Positions 1 through 9,804 are shown, counted from the stretch's first letter. The stretch: 64,000 nt of DNA from Algoriphagus sp. (GCA_023653075.1 JAMNXQ010000002.1:62001-126000), one strand, 5' to 3'. The notes: a model not told the origin generated them from the letters alone. Numbers and translations: made by a program.

Positions 1-1012
1 CCTGCCAGATTAAAACCTCTTGAATTACCGCGACCATGTCTACATTTCCCTCAAGGTGGTTGTCTTCGTAAAAATTTCCTTCGGTATCTCTTTTCGTGCT
101 ACGGAGGTGGAGAAAATGAATTCGTTCCCCAAATTCCCGTACCATGGCAGGTAGATCATTGTCTTCCCGTACGCCATAGCTACCGGTACAAAAGGTAAGT
201 CCATTGTGATGACTAGGCGTTTGACTGAGGATGCGCCGTGCATCGGCCGCAGTGCTGACCACTCTTGGCAATCCATAGAGTGAGAAAGGAGGATCATCCG
301 GATGGATACACAAGTAGCAACCCACTTCTTCGGCTACGGGTGTAATGGCATCCAAGAATAGGCGTAAATGCTCCTCCAGTCGATTTGCATCAATGCCTTC
401 ATAGGTCTTGAGCATTTCTCTGAATTCTTCTAGAGTAAAGCCAATTTCTGAGCCAGGTAGTCCCTTGAGAATGTTATTCACGATCAATTGTTTCGATTCG
501 TGACTCAGATTTTGGTAATAGGTCCCTGTATCTGCAACTTCTTCTGCCGAGTATTCCAAATGAGCTTCGGGCCTTTGAAGGATAAATAGATCAAAAGCTA
601 ACACTGCCTTCTTTTCGTAGCGCAAGGCTTTGGCACCGTTGGGAAGGAGGTATTCCAGGTGGGTTCGTGTCCAATCCAAGAGGGGCATAAAATTATAGCA
701 AACCGTAAAAACACCTTCCGAAGCCAGATTTCGAAGGGTTTGCTTGTAGTTTTCAAGGAGCTGAAGGTAGGCTCCGCTTCTGGTTTTGATTTGTTCATGG
801 ACGGGTACCGATTCCACCACCGACCAGGTAAGCCCTGCTTTTTCAATTTCGTTTTTTCTCAAGCAAATTTCTTCTCGAGACCAAACCGCCCCATTGGGGA
901 TGTGGTGGAGTGCAGTGACTACTCCTGTAGCGCCTGCCTGTCGAATGTCTTGCAAACTTACCGGATCCTTGGGTCCATACCAGCGCATGGTTTGTTCCAT
1001 TCTGTAGTTCAT
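1..1012 (-). CDS. uxuA: D-mannonate dehydratase, 3' end cut by window edge
   Basis: The visible 337 residues are the N-terminal part of mannonate dehydratase (family length about 390), which dehydrates D-mannonate to 2-keto-3-deoxy-D-gluconate in the cytoplasm using Mn2+/Fe2+. Family signatures read in frame are MRWYGPKDPVSLQDIRQAG near the start, VTALHHIPNG, CIHPDDPP and the later HNGLTFCTGS segment, which holds metal-site residues. The reading frame is open to base 1, so the C-terminus lies outside. The ATG at 1010-1012 sits 35 bp after the SDR stop, so it is the third gene of the uxaC-SDR-uxuA operon. Identification is firm; in vivo substrate is inferred from the pathway context. Confidence 0.93.
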   Translation of the reverse strand, partial: MNYRMEQTMRWYGPKDPVSLQDIRQAGATGVVTALHHIPNGAVWSREEICLRKNEIEKAGLTWSVVESVPVHEQIKTRSGAYLQLLENYKQTLRNLASEGVFTVCYNFMPLLDWTRTHLEYLLPNGAKALRYEKKAVLAFDLFILQRPEAHLEYSAEEVADTGTYYQNLSHESKQLIVNNILKGLPGSEIGFTLEEFREMLKTYEGIDANRLEEHLRLFLDAITPVAEEVGCYLCIHPDDPPFSLYGLPRVVSTAADARRILSQTPSHHNGLTFCTGSYGVREDNDLPAMVREFGERIHFLHLRSTKRDTEGNFYEDNHLEGNVDMVAVIQEVLIWQ

Positions 1013-1047
1013 GGAAATTTGATTTTTTCTTTTAAAAGTAATTCGAT

Positions 1048-1869
1048 TTAAACTCCTGCATAAGCACTGAAGCCACCATCAACGGCGACGACGCTGCCTG
1101 TAACAAAGGCTGAAGCATCACTGCATAGCCAATGTAAGGCCCCTACTAAATCATCGGGTTGCCCAAATCGATCCATTGGGGTATGACTGATGATTTGTTG
1201 ACCTCGTTGTGTTAAACTTCCATCTTGTTCAGTTAGGAGAGTTCTATTTTGTTCGGTTAGGAAAAATCCTGGAGCCAAGGCATTGACACGGAAGTTAGGA
1301 CCGTATTTGGCAGCCAGTTCTACCGCTAGCCACTTGGTCAAATTGTCAATGGCTGCTTTAGCAGATGCATAGCCCATCACGCGTGTCATGGGTCTGGATG
1401 CAGCCATAGAACTGATGTTGAGAATGGTACCGCTTTGATTTTTGAGAAGTAAAGGAAGAAAAGCCTTAATCGGAAAGACGGTACCTAGGTAATTCAAGTC
1501 CATCACATCCTTTAAAGCCTTGCTATCCAAATCCAAAAAAGTTTGGTCGGGTCGAATTACTGCTCCAGGTAGATTACCTCCTGCAGCATTGATCAGAATG
1601 GCGATGGATTCGTGTTGCGTGGAGATCAATTGGGCAACCTTTTTCAGGGATTCCTCATCGGTGACGTCTGCATAATAACCCCAAGCTTTGCCACCTTGGG
1701 CAAGGATTTGATCGCGCAATTTATTTACTTTCTCGGGCGTTCTCCCCAAAAGCAAAAGTTCTGCCCCATGGGAAGCGAGGTATTGGGCCATAGAGGTTCC
1801 CAGAACCCCAGTAGCTCCTGAAAAAAGCACTTTCTTTCCGGTTAGGTCAAATGGATTTGAGGGATTCAT
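1048..1869 (-). CDS. SDR-family oxidoreductase, probable fructuronate reductase
   Basis: A 273-residue classical short-chain dehydrogenase/reductase. It shows an N-terminal Rossmann glycine motif (SGATGVLG, about residues 17-24), NAAGG after strand 4, catalytic Ser in ISSMAAS, catalytic YxxxK as YASAK, and the PGFF segment after strand 6. It starts with an ATGA overlap on the uxaC stop and precedes uxuA. That position suggests it fills the UxuB step, reducing D-fructuronate to D-mannonate with NAD(P)H. UxuB proper belongs to the long-chain mannitol dehydrogenase family, so this would be a non-homologous replacement; such SDR genes sit in this slot in other Bacteroidota. The step is inferred from context, the SDR fold from sequence. 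Confidence 0.85.
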   Translation of the reverse strand: MNPSNPFDLTGKKVLFSGATGVLGTSMAQYLASHGAELLLLGRTPEKVNKLRDQILAQGGKAWGYYADVTDEESLKKVAQLISTQHESIAILINAAGGNLPGAVIRPDQTFLDLDSKALKDVMDLNYLGTVFPIKAFLPLLLKNQSGTILNISSMAASRPMTRVMGYASAKAAIDNLTKWLAVELAAKYGPNFRVNALAPGFFLTEQNRTLLTEQDGSLTQRGQQIISHTPMDRFGQPDDLVGALHWLCSDASAFVTGSVVAVDGGFSAYAGV

Positions 1870-3311
1870 TTGGAGAGGCTAAAGTTTTGGGGACTAAAGT
1901 TGAAATAGTTTTTGGCGTTGTGGTAGCAGATGTCTTGTATGATTTTTCCGAGCCATTGCGGGTCCCAGGGCAATTCTCCCTGCTCCACTTCCTGACCAAT
2001 TAGTTGGCACAAGATCCTGCGAAAGTATTCGTGTCGAGGAAAAGAAAGGAAGCTTCTCGAGTCGGTGAGCATGCCAATGAAGCAGCTCAAGAGACCAAGA
2101 TTGGAAAGGGCGTTGAGTTGTTTTTCCATGCCGTCTTTTTGATCCAAATACCACCAACTCGATCCATACTGCATTTTTCCTTTGACAGATCCATCATTAA
2201 AGTTTCCAATCATGGAAGCAAACACTTCGTTGTCCCGGGGATTTAGGTTGTAAATGATGGTTTTTCCGAGCTGGTCTGTCTTATCCAATTCATTAAAGTA
2301 GGCCGCCAAGGAACTTGCCTGGTCAAAATCTCCGATGGAATCGAACCCGGTGTCTGGGCCTAGCTGTTGAAGCATGCGCTCATTGGTGTTGCGCAATGCC
2401 CCTAAATGAAATTGTTGTATCCATCCCTTGGCGTGGTAGCGCTTGGAAAGGTGGAACAGCACTTCAAACTTGAAATGTTCCAATTCTTCCGTTGTGGGCA
2501 ACTGTCCCTCCAGGGTATTCCTTAGGATACGATCCACGGATAATCCTCGGATCTTTGAAAAATAGAGGTGGGATAACCCATGATCGGCCACGCGGCAGCC
2601 ATGTGCATGAAAGTAGTCGATGCGGTCAAAAAGGGCTTCCATTAGGGTATCGAAGGAATTGACTTCAAATCCTACGGCCAAACCCAGTTTTTGTAAATAG
2701 GCTTTGTAGGGTTCCGGTTGCTCAATACCAAAAGCCTTATCCGGTCGAAAGGTTGGGTAGAGTTGTAGGGAAGAACCTTCCTGATGAAAGGCCAAATGAT
2801 GCTCCAAGGAGTCGGTAGGGTCATCTGTGCTGGCCACCACTTCCACCTGCATGTGATGTAGGAGCCCCCTTACGCGGAAAGGTTCCTGTTGTAGCGTTGC
2901 TTTAGTTTCCGCATATAGCCGACTGGCATTGCTTGGATTGAGGAGCTCCTCGATTCCAAAGTAGCGTTTCAATTCCAGTGCACTCCAATGAAAAAGTGGA
3001 TTACGAAGGGTATAGGGTAGGGCGTAAGCCCATTTGTTAAACTTTTCCTGGGCTGAGGCATTTCCTGTGATGTACTGCTCATCGATCCCAAGGGTTCGCA
3101 TGGCCCTCCACTTGTAATGATCCCCCGCTAGCCATAGGTCTGAAATGTTGTCAAACTTACGATTGGATGCGATTTCAGCTGGGGAAAGGTGGTTGTGGTA
3201 ATCGATAATGGGAAGGGATTTGGCGTAATCCTGGTAGAGCTGTTGGGAAAATTTATTTTTCAATAAAAAATTGTCTGAAATAAAGTAAGGATTTGATTTA
3301 CCGATAAGCAT
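1866..3311 (-). CDS. uxaC: glucuronate isomerase
   Basis: 481 residues, close to the usual 465-475 of uronate isomerase. UxaC interconverts D-glucuronate/D-fructuronate (and galacturonate/tagaturonate), the entry step of hexuronate catabolism, in the amidohydrolase superfamily. Visible signatures are the metal motif DYHNHLSP near residue 37, VVASTDDPTD, HGCRVADHGLSH, and the C-terminal TDSRSFLSFPRHEYFRR. I chose the ATG at 3309-3311; a TTG one codon upstream is in frame. It is the first gene of a three-gene operon, coupled to the SDR gene by ATGA. A LacI-type operator lies 80 bp upstream, between it and the divergent regulator gene. Confidence 0.95.
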   Translation of the reverse strand: MLIGKSNPYFISDNFLLKNKFSQQLYQDYAKSLPIIDYHNHLSPAEIASNRKFDNISDLWLAGDHYKWRAMRTLGIDEQYITGNASAQEKFNKWAYALPYTLRNPLFHWSALELKRYFGIEELLNPSNASRLYAETKATLQQEPFRVRGLLHHMQVEVVASTDDPTDSLEHHLAFHQEGSSLQLYPTFRPDKAFGIEQPEPYKAYLQKLGLAVGFEVNSFDTLMEALFDRIDYFHAHGCRVADHGLSHLYFSKIRGLSVDRILRNTLEGQLPTTEELEHFKFEVLFHLSKRYHAKGWIQQFHLGALRNTNERMLQQLGPDTGFDSIGDFDQASSLAAYFNELDKTDQLGKTIIYNLNPRDNEVFASMIGNFNDGSVKGKMQYGSSWWYLDQKDGMEKQLNALSNLGLLSCFIGMLTDSRSFLSFPRHEYFRRILCQLIGQEVEQGELPWDPQWLGKIIQDICYHNAKNYFNFSPQNFSLSK

Positions 3312-3393
3312 CAAGTTGGCTATTAGATTTTTGATTTTGGACTCAAATGAAAATAAATTTATTCCTAAAAGTTTTGTAAATCTTAACTAAATA

Positions 3394-3407
3394 CGGAAAC
3401 GATTTCA
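3394..3407. promoter_or_regulatory. LacI-type operator between uxaC and lacI
   Basis: The site CGGAAACGATTTCA fits the LacI/GalR pattern TGnAAnCGnTTnCA at all fixed positions except the first base. It lies in the divergent intergenic region, 80 bp from the uxaC start and 91 bp from the regulator start, where it could control both. Two close copies stand at 9547-9560 and 12681-12694. Binding by the adjacent regulator is inferred. Confidence 0.7.
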
Positions 3408-3498
3408 TTTTGTATTTAATCGGAAATAATTGAGTATTTTAAGAAACCTTTTTCATTTGAACGGGCAATTCATCCTCAGTAATTTTCACAAGTGTGCT

Positions 3499-4518
3499 AT
3501 GGGAGTAAATTTAAAAGAGTTAGCAGCTGAATTAAAACTATCTCCATCGACAGTTTCTCGGGCATTGAATGATAGCTATGAAATTAGTGAGGCAACAAAG
3601 CAAAAAGTCATTTTAATGGCAAAAAAGCTTGATTACCAACCCAACCCTTTTGCAAGGAGTTTGCGCGAGAATAAAAGTAAAACCATCGCAGTAGTCATCC
3701 CCGAACGGATCAACAATTATTTTGCGAATGTAGTGGATGGGATAGAAGAAATAACGCAAGCACATGGCTACCATTTGTTGGTCTATTGTACACAAGAAGA
3801 TGTAGAGCGAGAGAAGAAAATCGTCAATTTACTCATGAATGGAAGGGCTGATGCGATTGTCATCTCTGTTTCAAGTCAGTTAACAGATAATTCCCATTTG
3901 AATCTGTTGCATCAACGGGGATTTCCATTGGTATTTTTTGATCGAATTTGTACTGAAATACCTACTACTAAATACATCACCAACAATTATGAAAGCGCTT
4001 TTGAGGGTACCAAACATTTGATTCAACAAGGCTGTAAAAAAATTGCTTTTTTCATGCTCTCAAAAGAGTTGTCCATCACAAAGGAGCGCTACAGAGGCTA
4101 TAAGGATGCCTTGGATCAAGCCGGTATAAATTTAGATCCAAGTTTAAACCTCACTTTTTCTCAAAATGAAGAACAGAACATTGAATCGATCAAGGAGCTT
4201 CTAAATTCTGAGAAAAGGCCCGATGGGATTCTTTCTTCGATTGGTAAATTGGCTTTATCGACCTACCAAGCGGTAAAACATACCACCTTAAATATTCCAA
4301 GAGACCTGAAAATAATCAGTTTTTTTGCAGATTCAACTGTCGCTAGTTTGCTGAATCCTTCTCTCACCACGATTACGACTCCAACATTTAAGATCGGGGA
4401 GGAATGTGGCAAATTATTGATCCAAAAGCTTACTAAACCAAAGCAACCCGACTTACCAAACCAAACTCTTGTCATTCCTTCAAAAATCACGATACGATCC
4501 TCCACGATTGAGATTTAA
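3499..4518 (+). CDS. LacI-family transcriptional regulator
   Basis: 339 residues, the normal LacI/GalR length. The N-terminal DNA-binding domain is clear: NLKELAAELKLSPSTVSRALN followed by the hinge helix region YQPNPFARSLRENKSKTIAVVIP. The rest is the periplasmic-binding-protein-like effector domain ending in ITIRSSTIEI. I start it at ATG 3499; a TTG 69 bp upstream is in frame but would add an atypical extension. It is divergent from uxaC, with a matching operator between them, so it most likely represses hexuronate genes until an inducer (perhaps a uronate or a pathway intermediate) binds. The effector cannot be read from sequence. Confidence 0.9.
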   Translation: MGVNLKELAAELKLSPSTVSRALNDSYEISEATKQKVILMAKKLDYQPNPFARSLRENKSKTIAVVIPERINNYFANVVDGIEEITQAHGYHLLVYCTQEDVEREKKIVNLLMNGRADAIVISVSSQLTDNSHLNLLHQRGFPLVFFDRICTEIPTTKYITNNYESAFEGTKHLIQQGCKKIAFFMLSKELSITKERYRGYKDALDQAGINLDPSLNLTFSQNEEQNIESIKELLNSEKRPDGILSSIGKLALSTYQAVKHTTLNIPRDLKIISFFADSTVASLLNPSLTTITTPTFKIGEECGKLLIQKLTKPKQPDLPNQTLVIPSKITIRSSTIEI

Positions 4519-4656
4519 GGTTAACGAATTCAAGGTGAACTTATTTGGCGGTGGCAGGGAGTCCTTTTACAATTTAAATTTTTAAATTTTTGGGGTTTTA
4601 CTTTTAACTAATGACTTGATGATTAGTTAAATGAGGACAAGTAAAGCGCTAGTTTG

Positions 4657-4694
4657 CAAAAAAAGAGGCTGTACCAAAAGCAGCCTCTTTTTTA
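4657..4694. terminator. bidirectional terminator between lacI and susD
   Basis: An 8-bp stem (AGAGGCTG 4664-4671 with CAGCCTCT 4681-4688) has an A-run before it and a T-run after it, so it can end transcription of both convergent genes. A separate 9-bp inverted repeat (TTAACTAAT 4604-4612 with ATTAGTTAA 4622-4630) lies between it and the regulator stop. Confidence 0.8.
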
Positions 4695-4711
4695 TTTAAG
4701 CTAGTAATTAG

Positions 4712-6397
4712 TTAATAACCAGGATTCTGAGGGAATGCAGAAGCTCCACCTGCAGCTCTGTCAATTTGGTTTTGTGGAATTGGTCTCAACACGTGAAAGT
4801 CCTTGATATTTGGTGCAGCTTGAGGATTGTATTTTTTCACACGCTCAATTAAGTTGCCCCAACGCTTCAGGTCTAACCATCTTGTTTGTTCACCAGTTAA
4901 TTCTCTAGCACGCTCTTCCATTAGGAAATCAAAGGTCATTTTGCTTGGATCAATTTCCATCGCTGCTTGTTTTCCTGGCCACGCGGCTCTTTTGCGGACC
5001 ACATTTAAGGTGGAAGTGGCTTCGGATAGTTTGCCTTGACGGAATTGTGCCTCAGCGAGAAGGAGGTAGGTATCTGCTAGCCTTATTGCGATGAAGTCCC
5101 GTCCACCTTCAAATTGTGTACGATCTACTCGGCCTGGATCTAAGTGCTTGGTTAAAGCTGGAAAGAGCTTTTCATCATAAGCACCGGGTACCAAAACCTG
5201 ATACCTCTTTTTAGCACGGTCAGCTACAGGCATGTTAAAACCTGGTAAATAAATAGTAGTATCTCCAGCTGCAAATGTGACTTTAGGTTTACTATTATCA
5301 AAAGTGGTATTGAAAGTACCTGGTTTGTTTGACCTGTAAGTATCCTTAAATGATTTTTTATAACGACTATCATTTTCTCGGTTTTGATAAACAGTTTCTA
5401 TTGCATAAACTGTAGGTCTATAGCGTTTGAAAGGTCTTCCATTCTCTGTATCTCGCTGCATACCTGGTTGGGTATCGTATTCCATCAGGAAAAATACATG
5501 GGCATTATTGCCTCCTCCGTTGGTCAAAGGTGATCGAGTATATTGAACGGACCAGATGACCTCATCATTTATTTCATTTCCAAAGGCATGAACTTGACCA
5601 AAATCATCAAGTAGTTTCAAGCCATAATTTGAAATTACATTTTTGAAAAGAGGCTCTGCTTTGGCAAAATCATCTGACGATTTTGAACTTGAGGTCCCTT
5701 TTGTTACGTACACTCTCCCCAATAAATGTTCTGCTGCAGCTCTTGTAGCTCGCCCATATTGGCTAGAAGCTTTCTTAGCTTCCAAACTAGGAATAGCTTG
5801 GCTCAAATCTTGAATGATTGCAGCATAAATTTCCGATTCTGGAGTACGACGTACTTCCTTGGTAGGGACTTTAGTTTCTTCCATTCGAAGTTCTACGGGA
5901 CCAAAAAGCTGAACCAATAAGAAATAATGGTGAGCTCGGATAAACTTTGCTTCAGCTACTCGCTGGGCCTTTACCGCTTCACTTACTCCGGTAATGCCTG
6001 GAGCCCGTTCAATGACTGCATTACAGGTGTTGATTCCACGGTACAATTCATCCCATAATTCACGAACATGGCCATTGTTGGAATCAAACTCATTGGTGTA
6101 GGTATTCATAAATTTCCAGGAGCCATCCGCACCATTGGTATAAATATCTGTACCAAATTCAGTAAAATTAGTACCTCTTTCGGTGCCATACCATGCTCTC
6201 ATGGTACTGTAAGCCGCACTAACGGCATCATCTAGCCCCTTGGAAGTATTTAGGTAATCAGAACCTATCTGAGAGATTACGTCTTCTTGAAGGGCATCTT
6301 GACAGGCTTGGCCTATCAACAATCCAAGAACAAGAGCTCCTTTTAAAGCGAGGTTTTTGATTTGTTTTTTCATACTTAAATTTTTCATTGTTTGCAT
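4712..6397 (-). CDS. SusD/RagB-family nutrient-binding outer membrane lipoprotein
   Basis: 561 residues, in the usual SusD range. SusD proteins are surface lipoproteins that cap a SusC barrel and bind the incoming oligosaccharide or other nutrient. The start carries a lipoprotein signal with a lipobox ending in GQAC, followed by a helical TPR-like body (MRAWYGTERGTNFTEFGTDI, LWDELYRGINTCNAVIER, AEAKFIRAHHYFLLVQLFG) and the family C-terminal pattern FLMEERARELTGEQTRWLDLKRWG and HVLRPIPQNQID. Two further in-frame ATGs (6388, 6373) are also possible starts. It follows susC by 8 bp. Ligand unknown; context suggests a uronic-acid-containing glycan. Confidence 0.95.
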   Translation of the reverse strand: MQTMKNLSMKKQIKNLALKGALVLGLLIGQACQDALQEDVISQIGSDYLNTSKGLDDAVSAAYSTMRAWYGTERGTNFTEFGTDIYTNGADGSWKFMNTYTNEFDSNNGHVRELWDELYRGINTCNAVIERAPGITGVSEAVKAQRVAEAKFIRAHHYFLLVQLFGPVELRMEETKVPTKEVRRTPESEIYAAIIQDLSQAIPSLEAKKASSQYGRATRAAAEHLLGRVYVTKGTSSSKSSDDFAKAEPLFKNVISNYGLKLLDDFGQVHAFGNEINDEVIWSVQYTRSPLTNGGGNNAHVFFLMEYDTQPGMQRDTENGRPFKRYRPTVYAIETVYQNRENDSRYKKSFKDTYRSNKPGTFNTTFDNSKPKVTFAAGDTTIYLPGFNMPVADRAKKRYQVLVPGAYDEKLFPALTKHLDPGRVDRTQFEGGRDFIAIRLADTYLLLAEAQFRQGKLSEATSTLNVVRKRAAWPGKQAAMEIDPSKMTFDFLMEERARELTGEQTRWLDLKRWGNLIERVKKYNPQAAPNIKDFHVLRPIPQNQIDRAAGGASAFPQNPGY

Positions 6398-6405
6398 GCT
6401 TAGAA

Positions 6406-9400
6406 TTAAAATTTAGCATTAATACCGAATGTAAATTGAACCACTGGCGGTGCAATATTGGCGTTGATGACACCACCTTCTACTCCTTGTTCTCCATCTA
6501 TAAAGGTTTCAGGATCAATACCTTTATGCACTTTTCTGTATTCGGAGAAGATAAATGGATTTTGGATACTGGAGTAGATCCTTAAGCTGCTCAGACCAAT
6601 TTTCTTAGCCGCGAATTGACCAAGATTGTAGCCTATGTTGATGTTTCTTACTTTCAAAAAGGTACCTGAGAAATAAGACATCGAACTGTTGTATTTAGGT
6701 CTTTCTTGGTTTTGGTTGGGTCTTGGATAAAGGTTTGTTGGATTATTTGGCGTCCAATAATCAACCGCTAAATTGTTGTAACGTCCAAATAAGGAGTTGA
6801 AGTTGTCGTGGAATGCACTTCGAATTGAAGATCCAACTCTTCCAAATACGAAGAAGGAAAGGTCTATGCCTTTGTAGGCAAATCTGTTGGTCATACCTAT
6901 AGAGAAGTCAGGAACCGCAGATCCTAAAACCTGTCTATCTAGGGAATTGATTTTCCCATCTCCATTGGCATCTTCAATTTTTATTTCCCCTACTTTATCT
7001 CCAAAGGAAGCAGCTAGGTCTTTCTCAGCAGTTTGCCAAATACCTACTTTTCTTAAATCATAGAATACAGTAAGCGGTTGACCAATAAATCGGCCTGCTG
7101 CAATGTCATCTCCGTTTGGAAGGGATATGATTTCTTCTCGGTTTCTAGTGAAAATCATATCTGTAGACCAAGTGAAATCCCCTCTTTCGAAATTCAACGT
7201 TGAGAGTGAAAGTTCAATACCTTTGTTTTGTGTTTCTCCAATGTTCGTCGTAAATCCACCAAATCCGGTAGAATTTGGAAGTGGCTGAGGTGCTAAGAGA
7301 TCTGAGGTATTTGTGAGGTAGTATTCAATGGAACCGAAAATTTTATTTTTTAGGATTGAAAAATCAAATCCTGTATTGAAGGTAGAAGAGCTTTCCCACT
7401 TCAAATCAGGGTTCCCGATCGTGTTGGGTCTGTAGCCAAAAGCTGCTGTATTGTCCCAAGCATAAGACGTTCTTCCTAACAAGGCCTGAGTTTGGTAAGG
7501 GGTAATCGCTTGGTTTCCGATGGAACCATAACTCACTCTAAACTTCAATTGATCAAAAAGAGACGAATTTTTTAAAAACTCTTCTTGATGAAGGTTCCAT
7601 CCAAATGCAGCCGAAGGGAAGAATCCAAACTTGTTGTTTTCTCCAAATCGGGAGCTACCGTCAGCTCTAGCAGAGGCAGTCAACAAGAATTTTCCTTTGT
7701 AATCGTAATTAACACGTGCCATATAGGATAGCAGTGACCATTCTACCAAGTTGGTGTTGGCTGAGGTGATCTGAGAGGCATCACCCAAGCGGTGGTACAA
7801 CTGTGATGGCGCTGGAATTCCCAATACACCAATAGAGGTCTGCTGAAAACGATCTCGCTGAAACGACTGCAAGGCAGTAAAACTCAGGTTGTGAATTGAA
7901 TTAAAGGTTTTGGTATAGTTCAATACGTTTTCCAAAGTGTAGTTGAATTGGAATCGATCATCCACACTTCCGGTTGCATCACCACCCCTTCGATCATTGG
8001 TTTGTGATCCTGTAAATCGACCATTTCTTCTAACCGTATAGTCTGGTCCAAAATTCACACGATAGGTTAAGTTTTTCGTGATATTCCAATTTAAATAGAT
8101 GCTATTGAATATTCGGGTTCTTGAAGTTTCATCTACTTGAGCACCCGGCACCACCTCAGCAAATGGATTGGTCCGCAAACCATCTGAAGTAGGCAAGAAA
8201 ATCAAGTTTCCTTCCTCATCATAAGGCTTTCCGAGTGGATTTTCTTGCAAAGCTCCACCAATAGGATTGAAATTTTCTCCATTTCTATCACTCATAGTGA
8301 ATAGGGTGGAGGTTCCTATGCTCACCTTGTCTGTAATTTTATGATCCAGATTTATTCTGAACGTATACCGGGTAAAATCTTGATTGATAATTACACCTAC
8401 ATCCTTAAAATAATTACCAGAAACGAAGAAGGTGGTTTTATCATTTCCTCCAGATACGCCTATTTGATGACTTTGAATGGTTCCTCCTTGCATTAAACCT
8501 GCTATGTAATCCGTACTTCTACCAAGGCCGATACTTTCTAATTCTACTGGTTCAAAAAGTTTGGCATCAGCAGCTGCGGTAGCTGGTCCTTCCGGATAGG
8601 CACCTGTTGCTCTTCGAGACTCCCTCTTGTATTCTGCAAAACCAGGGCCATCAAAAACTTCAATTCTACCTAATTCAGTAGAAGCACCATAATAAGAATC
8701 TAAGGAAACGGTTGTTTTGCCTGGCCCACCTCTTTTTGTGGTAATTAAAACTACCCCGTTCGAACCTCTGGAACCATAAATAGCTGTTGCGGATGCATCC
8801 TTCAATACTTCCATGGAGGTAATATCCTGTGGGTTGATGTCCTCCAAACCACCTACTGTGGGAATCCCATCAATTACATAAAGAGGCTCGTTGGAAGCGT
8901 TGAACGAACGACGACCTCGAATACGCACTTGTGGGGCTGATCCAGGCTTTGAACCCGGCTGTACCACATCCACACCCGCAGCACGACCTTGCAGCGCTTG
9001 GCGCGCATCCGTGATGGGGAGTTCTTGAATTTCTTTATTGCCAACAGAAGAAATTGCCCCTGTAAGCTGACTTTTCTTTTGGGTACCGTAGCCAACAACG
9101 ATTACTTCATCCAAATTCGAAACGTCAGGTGTGAGGGCTAAATCTATTTTACTTCGGCTTCCTACCGTTTCTTCTAAGTTATTGTATCCAATAAAGGAGA
9201 AGACCAACACACCAGTAGCTGGGGCTGCAATGGAATATTTTCCATTCAAGTCTGTGGTAGTGCCCCGAGTGGTACCTTTTAGTAGAATAGTTACACCTGG
9301 TAAAGGCGTGCCTGTTTCATCTACAACAGTTCCACTCACTTGCGTATCCTGGGCCTGCACGATTCCGGCAGTAAGGACAAGCATCAACACTACCGTGAGG

Positions 9401-9423
9401 TACGTGTAAATTTTTTTTAGCAT
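6406..9423 (-). CDS. SusC/RagA-family TonB-dependent outer membrane transporter
   Basis: 1005 residues. Order of parts: signal peptide to about residue 24 (ending VQAQ), CarboxypepD_reg-like domain (VSGTVVDETGTPLPGVTILLKG), TonB box and plug beginning DEVIVVGYGTQKK, RIRGRRSFNASNEPLYVIDG and DASATAIYGSRGSNGVVLITTK, then the beta-barrel ending in FGINAKF. It forms the channel that takes up the ligand bound by the SusD partner just downstream, driven by TonB. A LacI-type operator lies 124 bp upstream of the ATG, which ties it to the hexuronate regulator. No extracellular polysaccharide hydrolase or lyase is next to it, which is unusual for a full utilisation locus. Confidence 0.96.
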   Translation of the reverse strand: MLKKIYTYLTVVLMLVLTAGIVQAQDTQVSGTVVDETGTPLPGVTILLKGTTRGTTTDLNGKYSIAAPATGVLVFSFIGYNNLEETVGSRSKIDLALTPDVSNLDEVIVVGYGTQKKSQLTGAISSVGNKEIQELPITDARQALQGRAAGVDVVQPGSKPGSAPQVRIRGRRSFNASNEPLYVIDGIPTVGGLEDINPQDITSMEVLKDASATAIYGSRGSNGVVLITTKRGGPGKTTVSLDSYYGASTELGRIEVFDGPGFAEYKRESRRATGAYPEGPATAAADAKLFEPVELESIGLGRSTDYIAGLMQGGTIQSHQIGVSGGNDKTTFFVSGNYFKDVGVIINQDFTRYTFRINLDHKITDKVSIGTSTLFTMSDRNGENFNPIGGALQENPLGKPYDEEGNLIFLPTSDGLRTNPFAEVVPGAQVDETSRTRIFNSIYLNWNITKNLTYRVNFGPDYTVRRNGRFTGSQTNDRRGGDATGSVDDRFQFNYTLENVLNYTKTFNSIHNLSFTALQSFQRDRFQQTSIGVLGIPAPSQLYHRLGDASQITSANTNLVEWSLLSYMARVNYDYKGKFLLTASARADGSSRFGENNKFGFFPSAAFGWNLHQEEFLKNSSLFDQLKFRVSYGSIGNQAITPYQTQALLGRTSYAWDNTAAFGYRPNTIGNPDLKWESSSTFNTGFDFSILKNKIFGSIEYYLTNTSDLLAPQPLPNSTGFGGFTTNIGETQNKGIELSLSTLNFERGDFTWSTDMIFTRNREEIISLPNGDDIAAGRFIGQPLTVFYDLRKVGIWQTAEKDLAASFGDKVGEIKIEDANGDGKINSLDRQVLGSAVPDFSIGMTNRFAYKGIDLSFFVFGRVGSSIRSAFHDNFNSLFGRYNNLAVDYWTPNNPTNLYPRPNQNQERPKYNSSMSYFSGTFLKVRNINIGYNLGQFAAKKIGLSSLRIYSSIQNPFIFSEYRKVHKGIDPETFIDGEQGVEGGVINANIAPPVVQFTFGINAKF

Positions 9424-9546
9424 AATTATTTTGGGTTAGAGTTAATTGATCGACTAGGGAATTAAAAATGTACTCTTACTTTCTTTACTTTATCAAAAGT
9501 TATGTATAAGTGCTAGCTATGTCCAAATTAAGCTAAGGCTGAATTA

Positions 9547-9560
9547 CGGAATCGATTGCG
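9547..9560. promoter_or_regulatory. LacI-type operator upstream of susC
   Basis: CGGAATCGATTGCG is nearly a perfect palindrome and fits the LacI core GnAAnCGnTTnC. It differs from the copy at 3394-3407 at three positions, all within the tolerated pattern. It lies 124 bp upstream of the susC ATG, which is consistent with control of susC-susD by the regulator at 3499. Confidence 0.65.
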
Positions 9561-9804
9561 AAAAAATGTAAGAGAGTACCACTGTCCTCCTCGATAAGTA
9601 GCTTTTAAATGGAAAGACACAGCTAAGGGTAAGAGAGTATGGCCCTCCATTTAACTTTTGTTGGTTTAGCATTAACCGTGTCAATGAGTTTACATGACCT
9701 AAACTCGGCAATCCATAATTCCCATAAGTTTAATTCGATTGATAGTTTCTTGGCTACTACCACTAAAAAATGAATCAAATACAAAAAAATGAAATCTAAA
9801 AAAA

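Noticed and set aside
3430-3498. TTG start 69 bp upstream for the LacI regulator
   Set aside because: The added residues are unlike any LacI N-terminus; ATG 3499 gives the normal start just before the HTH.
4641-4660. AAAGCGCT-type sequence resembling a fourth LacI operator
   Set aside because: The arms do not fit the TGnAAnCGnTTnCA pattern and it lies between two convergent gene ends where an operator has no promoter to control.
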